Positions 8,583 to 16,274 of a stretch of DNA of 39,613 nt are shown here, one piece after another. A program made the position numbers and the translations under genes. How positions within the stretch are numbered: the stretch's first letter is position 1; every line of letters begins with the position of its first letter. The notes below the pieces were generated by a model. That model did not search any database. It was not told the DNA's origin and worked only from the letters and a program-made list of their open reading frames with translations. Origin of the DNA: Oligoflexales bacterium. GTDB taxonomy: Bacteria > Bdellovibrionota_B > Oligoflexia > Oligoflexales > RGVZ01. The stretch lies in assembly GCA_947476525.1 (NCBI GenBank), contig CANJQY010000005.1:1-39613 (forward strand), in the 5' to 3' direction.

Positions 8583-8675
8583 AGCCTCCATTTGCCAGAA
8601 GGGGGCCTTCAAACTCTTGCCATGAACCCAATTATTGGGTTACTCTTGCCGACCAAACTCTGGAGGCTCTATCCT
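8583..8675 (+). promoter_or_regulatory. Structured leader/operator region upstream of efp-accB-accC
   Basis: Nested signals occupy the 276-bp gene-free stretch before efp. Outer arms AGCCTCCA (8583-8590) and TGGAGGCT (8661-8668) are inverted. Within them ACTCTTGCC is repeated directly (8613-8621, 8642-8650), flanking the perfect palindrome AACCCAATTATTGGGTT (8625-8641). A short GAAGG-GGG-CCTTC hairpin lies at 8598-8610. A promoter-like TTGCCG (8646-8651), 18 bp, TATCCT (8670-8675) overlaps the second direct repeat, which would put the palindrome just upstream of the -35 box. The repeats are seen directly; operator and promoter roles are inferred. Nothing clear was seen in 8429-8582. Confidence 0.4.
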
Positions 8676-8704
8676 CTGGCTATTTAATTGAATGAGGAAT
8701 CCAC

Positions 8705-9268
8705 ATGTACTCTACTCAGGACTTTCGTAAAGGTTTAAAAATCGAATACAACAATAAGCCTTGGAACATAGTGGAATTCCAGCATGTAAGTCCAGGCAAA
8801 GGTAATGCTTTTTGTCGCACACGCCTCAAAAATCTTGAGACGGGGCAAGTTGTAGAGGTGACGTTCAAGTCTGGTGAAAAAGTGGCGATTCCAGATGTTG
8901 AAGTTCGCGAAATGCAGTACCTGTACAAGGAAGGCGATCGCTGGACGTTTATGGACGTGGGAAACTACGAGCAAACTACACTTTCAGATGATGAAGTCGG
9001 TGATGCAGCTAATTATATGGTAGAAAACCGGACGGCTCGCGTAACGTTCTTTAGAAGTCGCGCCGTGGCTGTTGACGTTGAAAATCACGTCGACCTCAAA
9101 GTCATTGAGACTCAGCCGAACATAAAAGGTGATACGTCTGGCGGCGGAGGAAAACCTGCGAAGCTTGAAACGGGATTGTCCATTCAAGTGCCCTTTCATA
9201 TTAAAGAAGGCGACGTACTGCGCATTGACACAAGAACAAACGAGTACCTTTCAAAAGTACAAGCATAG
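8705..9268 (+). CDS. efp: Elongation factor P
   Basis: A 187-residue EF-P, the translation factor that binds between the P and E sites and rescues ribosomes stalled on polyproline. It shows the full three-domain length: an N-terminal KOW-like domain with 'STQDFRKGLKIEYNNKPW', the tip loop 'SPGKGNAF' with Lys32 where E. coli EF-P has its modified lysine, and the C-terminal signature 'GDVLRIDTRTNEYLSKV'. The modifying enzymes (EpmA/EpmB or others) are not in this window. The ATG at 8705 follows TGAGGA (8693-8698). It heads a tight cluster with accB (24-bp gap) and accC (15-bp gap), an arrangement common in bacteria that suggests one transcript. Confidence 0.96.
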   Translation: MYSTQDFRKGLKIEYNNKPWNIVEFQHVSPGKGNAFCRTRLKNLETGQVVEVTFKSGEKVAIPDVEVREMQYLYKEGDRWTFMDVGNYEQTTLSDDEVGDAANYMVENRTARVTFFRSRAVAVDVENHVDLKVIETQPNIKGDTSGGGGKPAKLETGLSIQVPFHIKEGDVLRIDTRTNEYLSKVQA

Positions 9269-9292
9269 TTTACTATATTGGGGGGGTCTTTC

Positions 9293-9790
9293 ATGGATTT
9301 AAAAAACATTGAGCAATTGATGGAGCTAATGCGTAAGCAAGGCTTTAATCACGTTAAATTTGAATCAAAAGATCAAAAAATTGAAGTCACCATGCAGCCA
9401 GCTTCTGTAGCCGGCGGCATGGCAGGAATGCCAATGATGGCGCATCCAATGGCAGGATTAATCGGGCAGCCGATGGGCCACGCTATGGGCCAGCCGATGA
9501 GTCAAGGGACGTCGAAATCTGACGGCGTAGGTCCATCAGCAAAGGCACCACCCAGCGGCCATGTGTTGAAGTCTCCTTTTGTTGGTACCTTCTATCGCTC
9601 TACCACACCCGGGTCTGATCCGATGGTGGAGGTTGGTACACGAGTTCGTAAAGGACAAAGTTTATGCATCGTCGAAGCCATGAAGCTAATGAATGAAATC
9701 GAATCGGATCGCGACGGCGTGATTCGCGAGATTCTCGCTGAAAATGGCCAACCGGTCGAATTCGATCAAGTACTATTTGTCATTGAATAG
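9293..9790 (+). CDS. accB: Biotin carboxyl carrier protein of acetyl-CoA carboxylase
   Basis: A 165-residue subunit that carries biotin between the carboxylase and transferase sites in the first step of fatty acid synthesis. The C-terminal biotinyl domain has the motif '[11 protein letters not shown]' with Lys131 as the biotinylation site, preceded by the family '[10 protein letters not shown]'. An N-terminal helix ('[17 protein letters not shown]') is joined through a flexible linker unusually rich in Met, Gly and Pro (about residues 38-72), where many homologues have Ala/Pro. ATG 9293 was chosen because a G7 run (9280-9286) serves as Shine-Dalgarno; the TTG at 9278 lies upstream of it. It sits between efp and accC in one operon. 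Confidence 0.95.
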   Translation: MDLKNIEQLMELMRKQGFNHVKFESKDQKIEVTMQPASVAGGMAGMPMMAHPMAGLIGQPMGHAMGQPMSQGTSKSDGVGPSAKAPPSGHVLKSPFVGTFYRSTTPGSDPMVEVGTRVRKGQSLCIVEAMKLMNEIESDRDGVIREILAENGQPVEFDQVLFVIE

Positions 9791-9805
9791 GCAGGGTGGC
9801 ACGAC

Positions 9806-11140
9806 ATGAAAAAGGTTTTAATTGCTAATCGCGGCGAAATTGCTGTACGCGTGATTCGTGCTTGTCAAGAATTGGGCATCCAAACAGTTGCAATTCATAG
9901 TGTCGCGGATCGCGATGCATTGCATACGAGGATTGCCGACGAGAGTATTTGTATTGGTCCCGGACCTAGTGCCAAAAGCTATTTGTCAATTCCAGCAATC
10001 ATGAGCGCAGCAGAGATTGCGGGCGTTGATGCCATCCATCCAGGTTATGGCTTCTTGTCAGAAAATGCAAAGTTTGCCGCAATTTGCGAAAATTATAACG
10101 TGAAATTTATCGGGCCAAAGTCCTCTCACATCCGCGCCCTCGGAAACAAAGTCGAAGCACGGGCGTTTGCAGAAAAAGCTGGTGTACCGATGCTTCCGGG
10201 AAGCCCTGGCGCGGTCACATCTTCTCAAGAGGCATTGAAACTCGCTAAAGAAATTGGATTTCCGTTGATCATCAAAGCGGCGTCGGGTGGCGGCGGTCGC
10301 GGAATGAAAATTGTTCGCTCCATGGACGAGCTTACCAAACAATATGAGCTCGCGCGCAGCGAGGCGTTGGTTGGTTTTGGTGACTCAGATGTTTTTATTG
10401 AGCGGTATTGTGAGCGTCCTCGGCACGTAGAGTTTCAACTGGTCGCCGATGAGCATGGAAATGTTGGCCATCTCGGAGAGAGGGATTGTTCTATTCAGCG
10501 GCGCCATCAAAAACTACTGGAGGAAGCTCCCTGTCCAATCATGACTCCTGAGCGTCGAAAAGAAATGGGTGATACGGCCGTTCGCCTGGCAAAGGCGGTC
10601 GGATATCAGAGCCTTGGGACCGTCGAATTTCTGCTGGATGAAGACGGCCGCTACTATTTTATGGAAGTGAATACACGGGCGCAAGTAGAGCATCCGGTCA
10701 CAGAGATGATCACTAGCGTCGATCTCATCAAGGAACAAATAAATATCGCTCGTGGGCACAAGCTCTCGTTCGATCCCACAAAAATTGAAATTCGAGGGCA
10801 CGCTCTAGAATGTCGGATTAATGCTGAAGATCCAGTTACGTTTGCTCCGTGGCCGGGCAAGGTTACCGCGTATCACGAGCCAGGGGGGCCGGGCGTTCGT
10901 GTGGATGGAATGCTTTACGCCGGTTATACCGTTCCGTCACTATATGACTCCATGGTGGCAAAACTGATTACGTGGGGGCGTGACCGCGAGGAGTGTTTGG
11001 CACGAATGCGCAGATCGCTGCGTGAAATGAAAGTGGACGGAATTCGAACAAACATCCCGTTTCATTTGCGGGTATTGGATGATAAACGGTTTATTGAGGG
11101 CCAGGTTACCACAAAGTTTTTGCAGGAGTGGGGCATCTAG
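9806..11140 (+). CDS. accC: Biotin carboxylase subunit of acetyl-CoA carboxylase
   Basis: A 444-residue ATP-grasp enzyme that carboxylates biotin on AccB using bicarbonate and ATP. It has normal length for the family. Motifs in order are 'KKVLIANRGEIAVRVIRA' at the N-terminus, 'HPGYGFLSEN', the ATP-binding glycine-rich loop 'KAASGGGGRGMKIV', 'ERDCSIQRRHQKLLEEAP', and the catalytic region 'FMEVNTRAQVEHPVTE'. The biotin carboxylase C-terminal domain follows. ATG 9806 lies 15 bp after accB. The carboxyltransferase subunits (accA, accD) are not in this window. A weak GC hairpin (CGCCG-AGC-CGGCG, 11161-11173) follows the gene. Identification is firm. Confidence 0.97.
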   Translation: MKKVLIANRGEIAVRVIRACQELGIQTVAIHSVADRDALHTRIADESICIGPGPSAKSYLSIPAIMSAAEIAGVDAIHPGYGFLSENAKFAAICENYNVKFIGPKSSHIRALGNKVEARAFAEKAGVPMLPGSPGAVTSSQEALKLAKEIGFPLIIKAASGGGGRGMKIVRSMDELTKQYELARSEALVGFGDSDVFIERYCERPRHVEFQLVADEHGNVGHLGERDCSIQRRHQKLLEEAPCPIMTPERRKEMGDTAVRLAKAVGYQSLGTVEFLLDEDGRYYFMEVNTRAQVEHPVTEMITSVDLIKEQINIARGHKLSFDPTKIEIRGHALECRINAEDPVTFAPWPGKVTAYHEPGGPGVRVDGMLYAGYTVPSLYDSMVAKLITWGRDREECLARMRRSLREMKVDGIRTNIPFHLRVLDDKRFIEGQVTTKFLQEWGI

Positions 11141-11174
11141 TGGCCGTAGGACAACGGCTGCGCCGAGCCGGCGT

Positions 11175-11205
11175 TTGATGGGCAAAATTTTCCTATTTAT
11201 ATAAT
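11175..11205 (+). promoter_or_regulatory. Possible sigma70-type promoter before the unknown 11250 gene
   Basis: TTGATG (11175-11180), a 19-bp spacer and a perfect TATAAT (11200-11205) lie upstream of the unknown gene that begins at 11250. The spacer is longer than the usual 17 bp. Transcription would begin near 11212, upstream of the AGGGAG ribosome-binding site. Confidence 0.4.
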
Positions 11206-11249
11206 CTTCTCCCGTGCCGATGATCTGGCATCAGGGAGATTTTTTTCGC

Positions 11250-12494
11250 ATGAGTTCAGCCCTACTAGCATTAATTAAAAGCATCGAACAACAGCCAGCA
11301 GACGAAGTGTTGGTTGATAGGTTTATTGTGTTAGTAGAGGGCTGCCCCCAGCCAGAACGGTCAACCTTTCTCACTAAGATTGCGAAAACAGTAGCCTCGG
11401 CTCTGCCGCGACGAGCTATCGAAATAGCGTTTAAAGAGTTCAGGGCGCCTCAATCTCCTCCTGTCAATATTGCCGTTATCGTGGACGCCCTGGAGAAGAT
11501 GAATATGTCTGAAAAATCGGCGATTATTCGGAAATTAGCCATGCGATATTGGAACAAACAGCTTTCTACGGATGATAGAAATCTTGCAAAATTGGCGATC
11601 GAGGAGCATTTGACGAGGATTCTACTTCAGCCCTCAATCATGACGCCGCTGCAAAAATCAAAAGATGACGAAGAGAGGGATCAAAATTTGTTCCCCGAGC
11701 GTAACTTTGACGGATTGCCGCTCTCTTTATTAGGCGCAAACTTGGAACAGCAGCCCTATATGGGGCGAGTTCCTCTCAAGAATATGGAGCCTGCCGATTC
11801 GGCGCCAGATTTGGGCCCAAGGCCTGTATTGGAAGCCCTGCCTGCAACAATATTTAGTATTGCTGAGGAGGCCCTGCCATCAAAAATAGTCAGTTTTGGC
11901 GAGGAAACTCCTCAACATGAAATTCGAGCGAGAATTTCTGTGTCAAACAATCAAGATGGAATTCCTCAGATGATTGCCGCTCCAGATGTTTCCAGGCAGT
12001 CGCGAGGTTTACTCGAAAGCGCACTGCGAGGTACTCCTGAATTGGATGGGAAATACGAGGGTCGGACCCCTGCGGGCAAACTCTCGGCAGATGAGGTTAA
12101 GGCCCTCATTGCGAGCGAGGACTGGGAGGGTTTATTGGTCAAATTAATGGTCGATCTTAGGCTGGGCGCCGATGTTCAATTTCTGATGACTGCTTTTGAA
12201 AAACACAACCTTCAGCGGATCGACATTCGGTTTGCTGGGCGGTGGATTGACATCCTCGTAGCTGGCGGCCAGGAACGACGTGCATTGCGTTACATTCAGC
12301 GAAAATTGATTGAGGAAGAAAGTCTAACTTGGGCCAGAGTGTGTTGGCCCAAAATTCAAACAATTAGAAATCGATTAGAGTTAACCGATTTTGATTGGCG
12401 TGAAAGTGATGGCGTGGCGGCCTTGCGCAATAGAGTCAACGAATTGAGGCCCAAACTCTTCTGTTATTTAGTTGCCCAACAGAAAGTTTCTTGA
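11250..12494 (+). CDS. Hypothetical protein upstream of the Bat operon
   Basis: A 414-residue soluble protein not recognised as any family. The N-terminal third reads as alpha-helical repeats, a middle segment (about 135-285) is rich in Pro, Glu and Ser and looks disordered, and the C-terminal part (about 285-414) is again helical ('SADEVKALIASEDWEGLLVKLMVD' onward). No signal peptide, membrane span or catalytic motif is visible. ATG 11250 is preferred because AGGGAGA lies upstream (11233-11239). The longer ORF would begin at GTG 11214 or ATG 11220 without a ribosome-binding site. It ends 62 bp before moxR, but a promoter-like sequence over its stop codon suggests the Bat genes have their own start site. 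It could be a helical scaffold or adaptor, but this is speculative. Confidence 0.65.
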   Translation: MSSALLALIKSIEQQPADEVLVDRFIVLVEGCPQPERSTFLTKIAKTVASALPRRAIEIAFKEFRAPQSPPVNIAVIVDALEKMNMSEKSAIIRKLAMRYWNKQLSTDDRNLAKLAIEEHLTRILLQPSIMTPLQKSKDDEERDQNLFPERNFDGLPLSLLGANLEQQPYMGRVPLKNMEPADSAPDLGPRPVLEALPATIFSIAEEALPSKIVSFGEETPQHEIRARISVSNNQDGIPQMIAAPDVSRQSRGLLESALRGTPELDGKYEGRTPAGKLSADEVKALIASEDWEGLLVKLMVDLRLGADVQFLMTAFEKHNLQRIDIRFAGRWIDILVAGGQERRALRYIQRKLIEEESLTWARVCWPKIQTIRNRLELTDFDWRESDGVAALRNRVNELRPKLFCYLVAQQKVS

Positions 12495-12518
12495 AAAATC
12501 TCCCATTTCAAATACAAT
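12491..12518 (+). promoter_or_regulatory. Likely promoter of the moxR/Bat operon
   Basis: TTGAAA (12491-12496), a 16-bp spacer and TACAAT (12513-12518) form a good match to a housekeeping-type promoter. The -35 box overlaps the stop codon of the preceding gene. Transcription would begin near 12525, upstream of the GGGGG ribosome-binding site of moxR. Confidence 0.5.
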
Positions 12519-12556
12519 GATCACCAGTGAAGGAAAATTCATTTTTTGGGGGTTTT

Positions 12557-13552
12557 ATGTCCGTTTCAAATGCGGGTGAACTTGATCGAGAAATTAGACA
12601 ATTCGCCGAGCGCGTCGAGCTGGTAATGGCGGGTTTTTCATCGCGAATCGTTGGTCAATCTTACATGGGACAACGGCTTCTAATGGCCTTGATTGCCGAT
12701 GGTCATGTTTTGTTAGAGGGATTGCCTGGGCTTGCCAAAACGCTAGCCATCAAAACCATGAGCGAATTGACTGGCCTTAAGTTTTCCAGAATTCAGTTTA
12801 CTCCTGATTTGCTGCCGGCCGACGTTACCGGAACTCAGGTGTATGACCCTAAACAAGGGACGTTTCATGTTCGCAAAGGTCCACTATTTTCCAATTTGGT
12901 TCTGGCCGATGAAATCAATCGAGCTCCCGCCAAAGTGCAGTCAGCTCTTTTGGAGGCGATGCAAGAACGTCAAATCACTATTGGTGGCGAAACGTTTTTG
13001 CTGGAGCATCCGTTCCTCGTGATGGCGACACAGAATCCGGTGGATCAAGAGGGAACGTATCCATTGCCTGAGGCTCAAGTCGATCGTTTTATGTTCAAAG
13101 TAAAAGTCATATACGGTTCTGAACGAGACGAAATGGAGATGCTGAAGCGGGCAAGCATGGGAACCCTTACTGCAAGCCTAAAACCAGTCTTGTCTAGGTC
13201 AGATATTATTGAGGGCCGCCAATTGGTCGCCAAAATTCGGGTCTCAGATAAAATTCACCAGTATATCGTCAGCCTTGTTTTTGCAAGTCGTGAGCCTGCT
13301 CGTTATAAATTGACGGACGTCGTCCCTTGGATCGATACGGGGGCGAGCCCTCGTGCAACTCTATACATGGAGAAGGCGTCACGGGTAAATGCGTTGCTGC
13401 TGGGTCGTGATTTTGTAACTCCTCAGGACGTGAAAGACGTTGCAATGGATATTTTACGTCACCGCATTACCCTGAGCTATGCGGCGGAAGCAGAACAAAT
13501 CACGAGTGAGAGAGTCGTTCAGAAAATACTAGACCGGGTCGAGGTACCTTAA
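12557..13552 (+). CDS. moxR: MoxR-family AAA+ ATPase
   Basis: A 331-residue MoxR ATPase, a chaperone-like AAA+ protein typically encoded beside DUF58 and von Willebrand A (vWA) proteins, where it is thought to remodel or activate them. Visible motifs are Walker A 'GLPGLAKT', Walker B 'LVLADEINRAPAKVQSALLEAMQE', the sensor-1 region 'MATQNPVDQEGTYPLPEAQVDRFMF', and a C-terminal lid ending in 'ILDRVEVP'. ATG 12557 follows a GGGGG run (12548-12552). The longer ORF from GTG 12527 has no ribosome-binding site. It is the first gene of the Bat-type operon; the DUF58 gene starts 16 bp after its stop. Confidence 0.93.
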   Translation: MSVSNAGELDREIRQFAERVELVMAGFSSRIVGQSYMGQRLLMALIADGHVLLEGLPGLAKTLAIKTMSELTGLKFSRIQFTPDLLPADVTGTQVYDPKQGTFHVRKGPLFSNLVLADEINRAPAKVQSALLEAMQERQITIGGETFLLEHPFLVMATQNPVDQEGTYPLPEAQVDRFMFKVKVIYGSERDEMEMLKRASMGTLTASLKPVLSRSDIIEGRQLVAKIRVSDKIHQYIVSLVFASREPARYKLTDVVPWIDTGASPRATLYMEKASRVNALLLGRDFVTPQDVKDVAMDILRHRITLSYAAEAEQITSERVVQKILDRVEVP

Positions 13553-13568
13553 AAGAGCGAGTCCAGCG

Positions 13569-14474
13569 ATGTTGTCGGCGGAAACAATTGCACGTATTAA
13601 AGCTCTTGATTTGAGAGGTCGTCATATGGCGACGGATCTCATGTCGGGAGACTACGCCAGTGCATTTCACGGCCGTGGAATGGAATTTCACGAAGTCCGA
13701 GAGTATGTCCCCGGCGATGATGTGCGCGGAATCGATTGGAACGTGACGGCAAGAATGAACCAGCCGTTCATTAAAGTGTTTCGCGAAGAGCGTGAGCTTA
13801 CGGTGATGCTGCTGGTCGATATTAGCGCGTCGTTGGCATCCGGTTTGTCTAGGTCCCGGAAGGATGCTTCAGCGGAATTGGCGGCGGTGATTGCGTGGCT
13901 TGCCATTCGCGGCAACGACCGCGTGGGTCTGATGTTGTTCGGGCAATCCGTCGAACTCTACGTTCCGCCTCGGAAGGGCCAAGGTCATGTTTGGCGAATT
14001 ATTCGTGATGTGATGACTTGGACACAACAGGGCAAGGCTTCGAACATTGACAGTGCGTTAGATCAGGTGGCGAAGGTGGTTAAGCGCAGGGCTGTTTGTT
14101 TTGTAATATCAGATTTTTTAAGTGGTTCCATCGCGAAATCCCTAGGACGAGTGGCCATGCAGCACGACGTCACTTGCGTCCATATGGGCCAAGACCCACT
14201 TGACGGAGCCATCGCAACGCAGAGCGGCAAATTTTTCGGAGGTGGTGTCAGTGTGTTTGTTGACCGAGAAACTGGAGAATTAGTGGAGGTCGATACCTCT
14301 AGCAGCTCAAGTCGCAAAGCGATCATCGAGGCACATCACACTCGCATCAAAAATCTGGAGGATGTTGTCAGAAAATCGGGTGCGGATATGTTTACCGTCG
14401 CATCGAATCATTCTGCCATTGATCCGCTCGCAGCCTATCTTCGGCAGCATCAAGGTCGGAGAAAAAAATCATGA
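13569..14474 (+). CDS. DUF58 domain protein (vWA-like) of the Bat operon
   Basis: A 301-residue cytoplasmic protein of the DUF58 family. The diagnostic region 'GDYASAFHGRGMEFHEVREYVPGDDVRGIDWNVTARM' is followed by a vWA-like fold with 'VMLLVDISASLASG', where the Asp-x-Ser-x-Ser metal-site pattern is kept. DUF58 proteins sit with MoxR ATPases and are presumed to be client or adaptor proteins; no enzymatic activity is established. The start at ATG 13569 is 16 bp after moxR. Its stop overlaps the next start by 4 bp (ATGA), indicating translational coupling. Confidence 0.9.
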   Translation: MLSAETIARIKALDLRGRHMATDLMSGDYASAFHGRGMEFHEVREYVPGDDVRGIDWNVTARMNQPFIKVFREERELTVMLLVDISASLASGLSRSRKDASAELAAVIAWLAIRGNDRVGLMLFGQSVELYVPPRKGQGHVWRIIRDVMTWTQQGKASNIDSALDQVAKVVKRRAVCFVISDFLSGSIAKSLGRVAMQHDVTCVHMGQDPLDGAIATQSGKFFGGGVSVFVDRETGELVEVDTSSSSSRKAIIEAHHTRIKNLEDVVRKSGADMFTVASNHSAIDPLAAYLRQHQGRRKKS

Positions 14475-15256
14475 GTAGCCTTCCGGCCAGCCCAACTAAA
14501 AACGCGGCAGCGACTCCTAGTCCCGTTTCAACGACGGATGAAAAAACATCCGAACTGCAAAAAACACCACCCCATGGAATGAAGGGTGCCCTCGGGCCAA
14601 GTGATGGCATCACTCCAAAGCCATTTTTGGTTGGCGCCTGTGTGGTTTTGCTTGTGGCATTGCTGGCTGCGATCATCATGTTTCTTGTTGACTGGCAACG
14701 TCGCCGCCGAATGAGGATGGCCACCTCTGGCGCGTTAAGCATTGATCCTACTGCATGGGCGAGACTGCGCTCGTCTATCAGCGGCATTAAAGTTCCTGGG
14801 CTTGACCCCGCGCACCTGCCGGTTGCTGGCGGAGATGAGTTGGCTATGGAGACGCACGAAAGTTTGGAGTGGAATCACTTTAGCAGTGAGGTAAGCCTTT
14901 GCCTTCGTAGGGCGATTGAACTTCGCACCGGTATGCCTCTGGCGGAAAGTACCACCGAGGAGATCTTGGCATTACTCGCAAAACGTGGGCATCAGTTAGA
15001 AGTGTTGACCAAAGAAGAATTACAACAAATATTAGGTCGACTCGACCGCGTCCGTTTTGGTGGTCAGAAGATTAGCCAGGAAGAAGGCTCCAAAATATTG
15101 AAAAACCTTGTTGGCTGGTGTGATCGGCTGGAGCATGCTACTCAGGCGGGTGTTCAAGCAGGCGTTGAAGTCACGAGGCCTGACCAAAAGGCGACCTCGT
15201 TAGGTAACTCACCAACAATAAAAAAAGGGAATGGGGAGCTGCGTGTCTTTGATTAA
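14471..15256 (+). CDS. Single-pass membrane protein of the Bat operon (DUF4381-like)
   Basis: A 261-residue protein with a Pro/Thr-rich N-terminus, one strong transmembrane segment (about residues 51-74) followed by an Arg-rich stop-transfer stretch, and a helical C-terminal region (about 130-235: 'VSLCLRRAIELRTGMPLAESTTEEILALL'). Size, topology and place between the DUF58 protein and BatA match the DUF4381-type proteins of other Bat operons, but the similarity was judged by eye and is weak. It overlaps the DUF58 gene by 4 bp and the following batA gene by about 14 bp. It may anchor or link the periplasmic vWA proteins to the ATPase; this is an inference from context. Confidence 0.65.
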   Translation: MSSLPASPTKNAAATPSPVSTTDEKTSELQKTPPHGMKGALGPSDGITPKPFLVGACVVLLVALLAAIIMFLVDWQRRRRMRMATSGALSIDPTAWARLRSSISGIKVPGLDPAHLPVAGGDELAMETHESLEWNHFSSEVSLCLRRAIELRTGMPLAESTTEEILALLAKRGHQLEVLTKEELQQILGRLDRVRFGGQKISQEEGSKILKNLVGWCDRLEHATQAGVQAGVEVTRPDQKATSLGNSPTIKKGNGELRVFD

Positions 15257-16274
15257 TTATATTTTATCATTTTTTTCCACCACCTTGCCGTTTACCTTTA
15301 TGACGCCGGTGTGGCTGGTGGCATTGCCGCTTCTTTTTCTGCCTTATTGGATGGATCGCCGTGGCCGTCGCCACGCGATCCCGATTTCAAGTACTCTGAT
15401 CATGGTGCCGCGTCACGTCCGAAAAAAAATTCCAATGCTTCGTCACGGCGGATGGATTTTACGAACGCTCACCCTATTGTTAATCATCGTGGCCTTAGCA
15501 CGGCCGCAAATAGGTGAGAGGCAAGGCAAGAGAGCCACTGACGGCATCGATGTGGTCTTGGCCATTGATACGTCTGGAAGCATGAGAGCTCGAGATTTTG
15601 AGGTCAACGGCCAGCGTCCTGATCGTCTCGAGGTTATCAAAGCGGTGATCGCCGATTTTATTGAAGCTCGCCCCGACGACCGTATTGGCATGGTCGTGTT
15701 TGGGAGTGAGGCCTATACGCAAGCTCCCTTGACGTTAGATCACGACGTGCTGCAAAAGTTCTTGGATAGAGTTGAAATCGGAATGGCGGGAGATGGTACC
15801 GCCATCGGAGACGGGCTTGCCGTGGCCATAAAACGCTTAAAGGACACTCCGGGTGAAAGTCACGTAGTGGTTTTGTTAACCGATGGCGCCAATAATGCAG
15901 GGCGCATCGATCCGGTGGCGTCTGCGCAGGCGGCGAAAGCCTTGGGAATTCGCGTCCATACCATCGGCGTCGGAAGCGACGGAATTGTCCCGATTGTGCA
16001 AAATGGCCGTGTATTTCACATAAAAGGAGACATTGACGAGGTCACCCTCAAGCGTATTGCCGATGAAACCGGGGGAGTTTATCGCCGTGCGGTGGACACT
16101 AGTGCGTTGATCAATGTTTACCGGGAGATTGATAAGTTGGAGAAAAATCGTCGCGAAGATAAAGACCAACATCGTGGGCGCGACATTTTTTCGTCAATTA
16201 TCGCAGCCGCAATAATTTTGTTACTCGCAGAAACTTTATGGCGATCGACCAAATATCGGAGGGTTCCTGCCTGA
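15243..16274 (+). CDS. batA: BatA-type membrane vWA protein
   Basis: A protein of about 343 residues with the BatA layout: a hydrophobic N-terminal segment ('MTPVWLVALPLLFLPYWM'), a second one after a short basic loop ('LRTLTLLLIIVALARPQ'), a vWA domain, and a C-terminal transmembrane helix (about 315-335). The metal-ion-dependent adhesion site is intact: 'AIDTSGSM' with Asp109, and later 'LLTDGANNAG'. GTG 15243 is chosen because GGGGAG precedes it; ATG 15231 is an alternative without spacing to its ribosome-binding site. BatA was first described in the Bacteroides aerotolerance operon; later work in other bacteria links Bat proteins to envelope stress or complex assembly. It overlaps its neighbours on both sides. 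Confidence 0.9.
   Translation: MSLINYILSFFSTTLPFTFMTPVWLVALPLLFLPYWMDRRGRRHAIPISSTLIMVPRHVRKKIPMLRHGGWILRTLTLLLIIVALARPQIGERQGKRATDGIDVVLAIDTSGSMRARDFEVNGQRPDRLEVIKAVIADFIEARPDDRIGMVVFGSEAYTQAPLTLDHDVLQKFLDRVEIGMAGDGTAIGDGLAVAIKRLKDTPGESHVVVLLTDGANNAGRIDPVASAQAAKALGIRVHTIGVGSDGIVPIVQNGRVFHIKGDIDEVTLKRIADETGGVYRRAVDTSALINVYREIDKLEKNRREDKDQHRGRDIFSSIIAAAIILLLAETLWRSTKYRRVPA

Noticed and set aside
15231-15242. ATG 15231 as batA start
   Set aside because: Its ribosome-binding site would touch the ATG; GTG 15243 has GGGGAG before it. The difference is only four codons and remains open.
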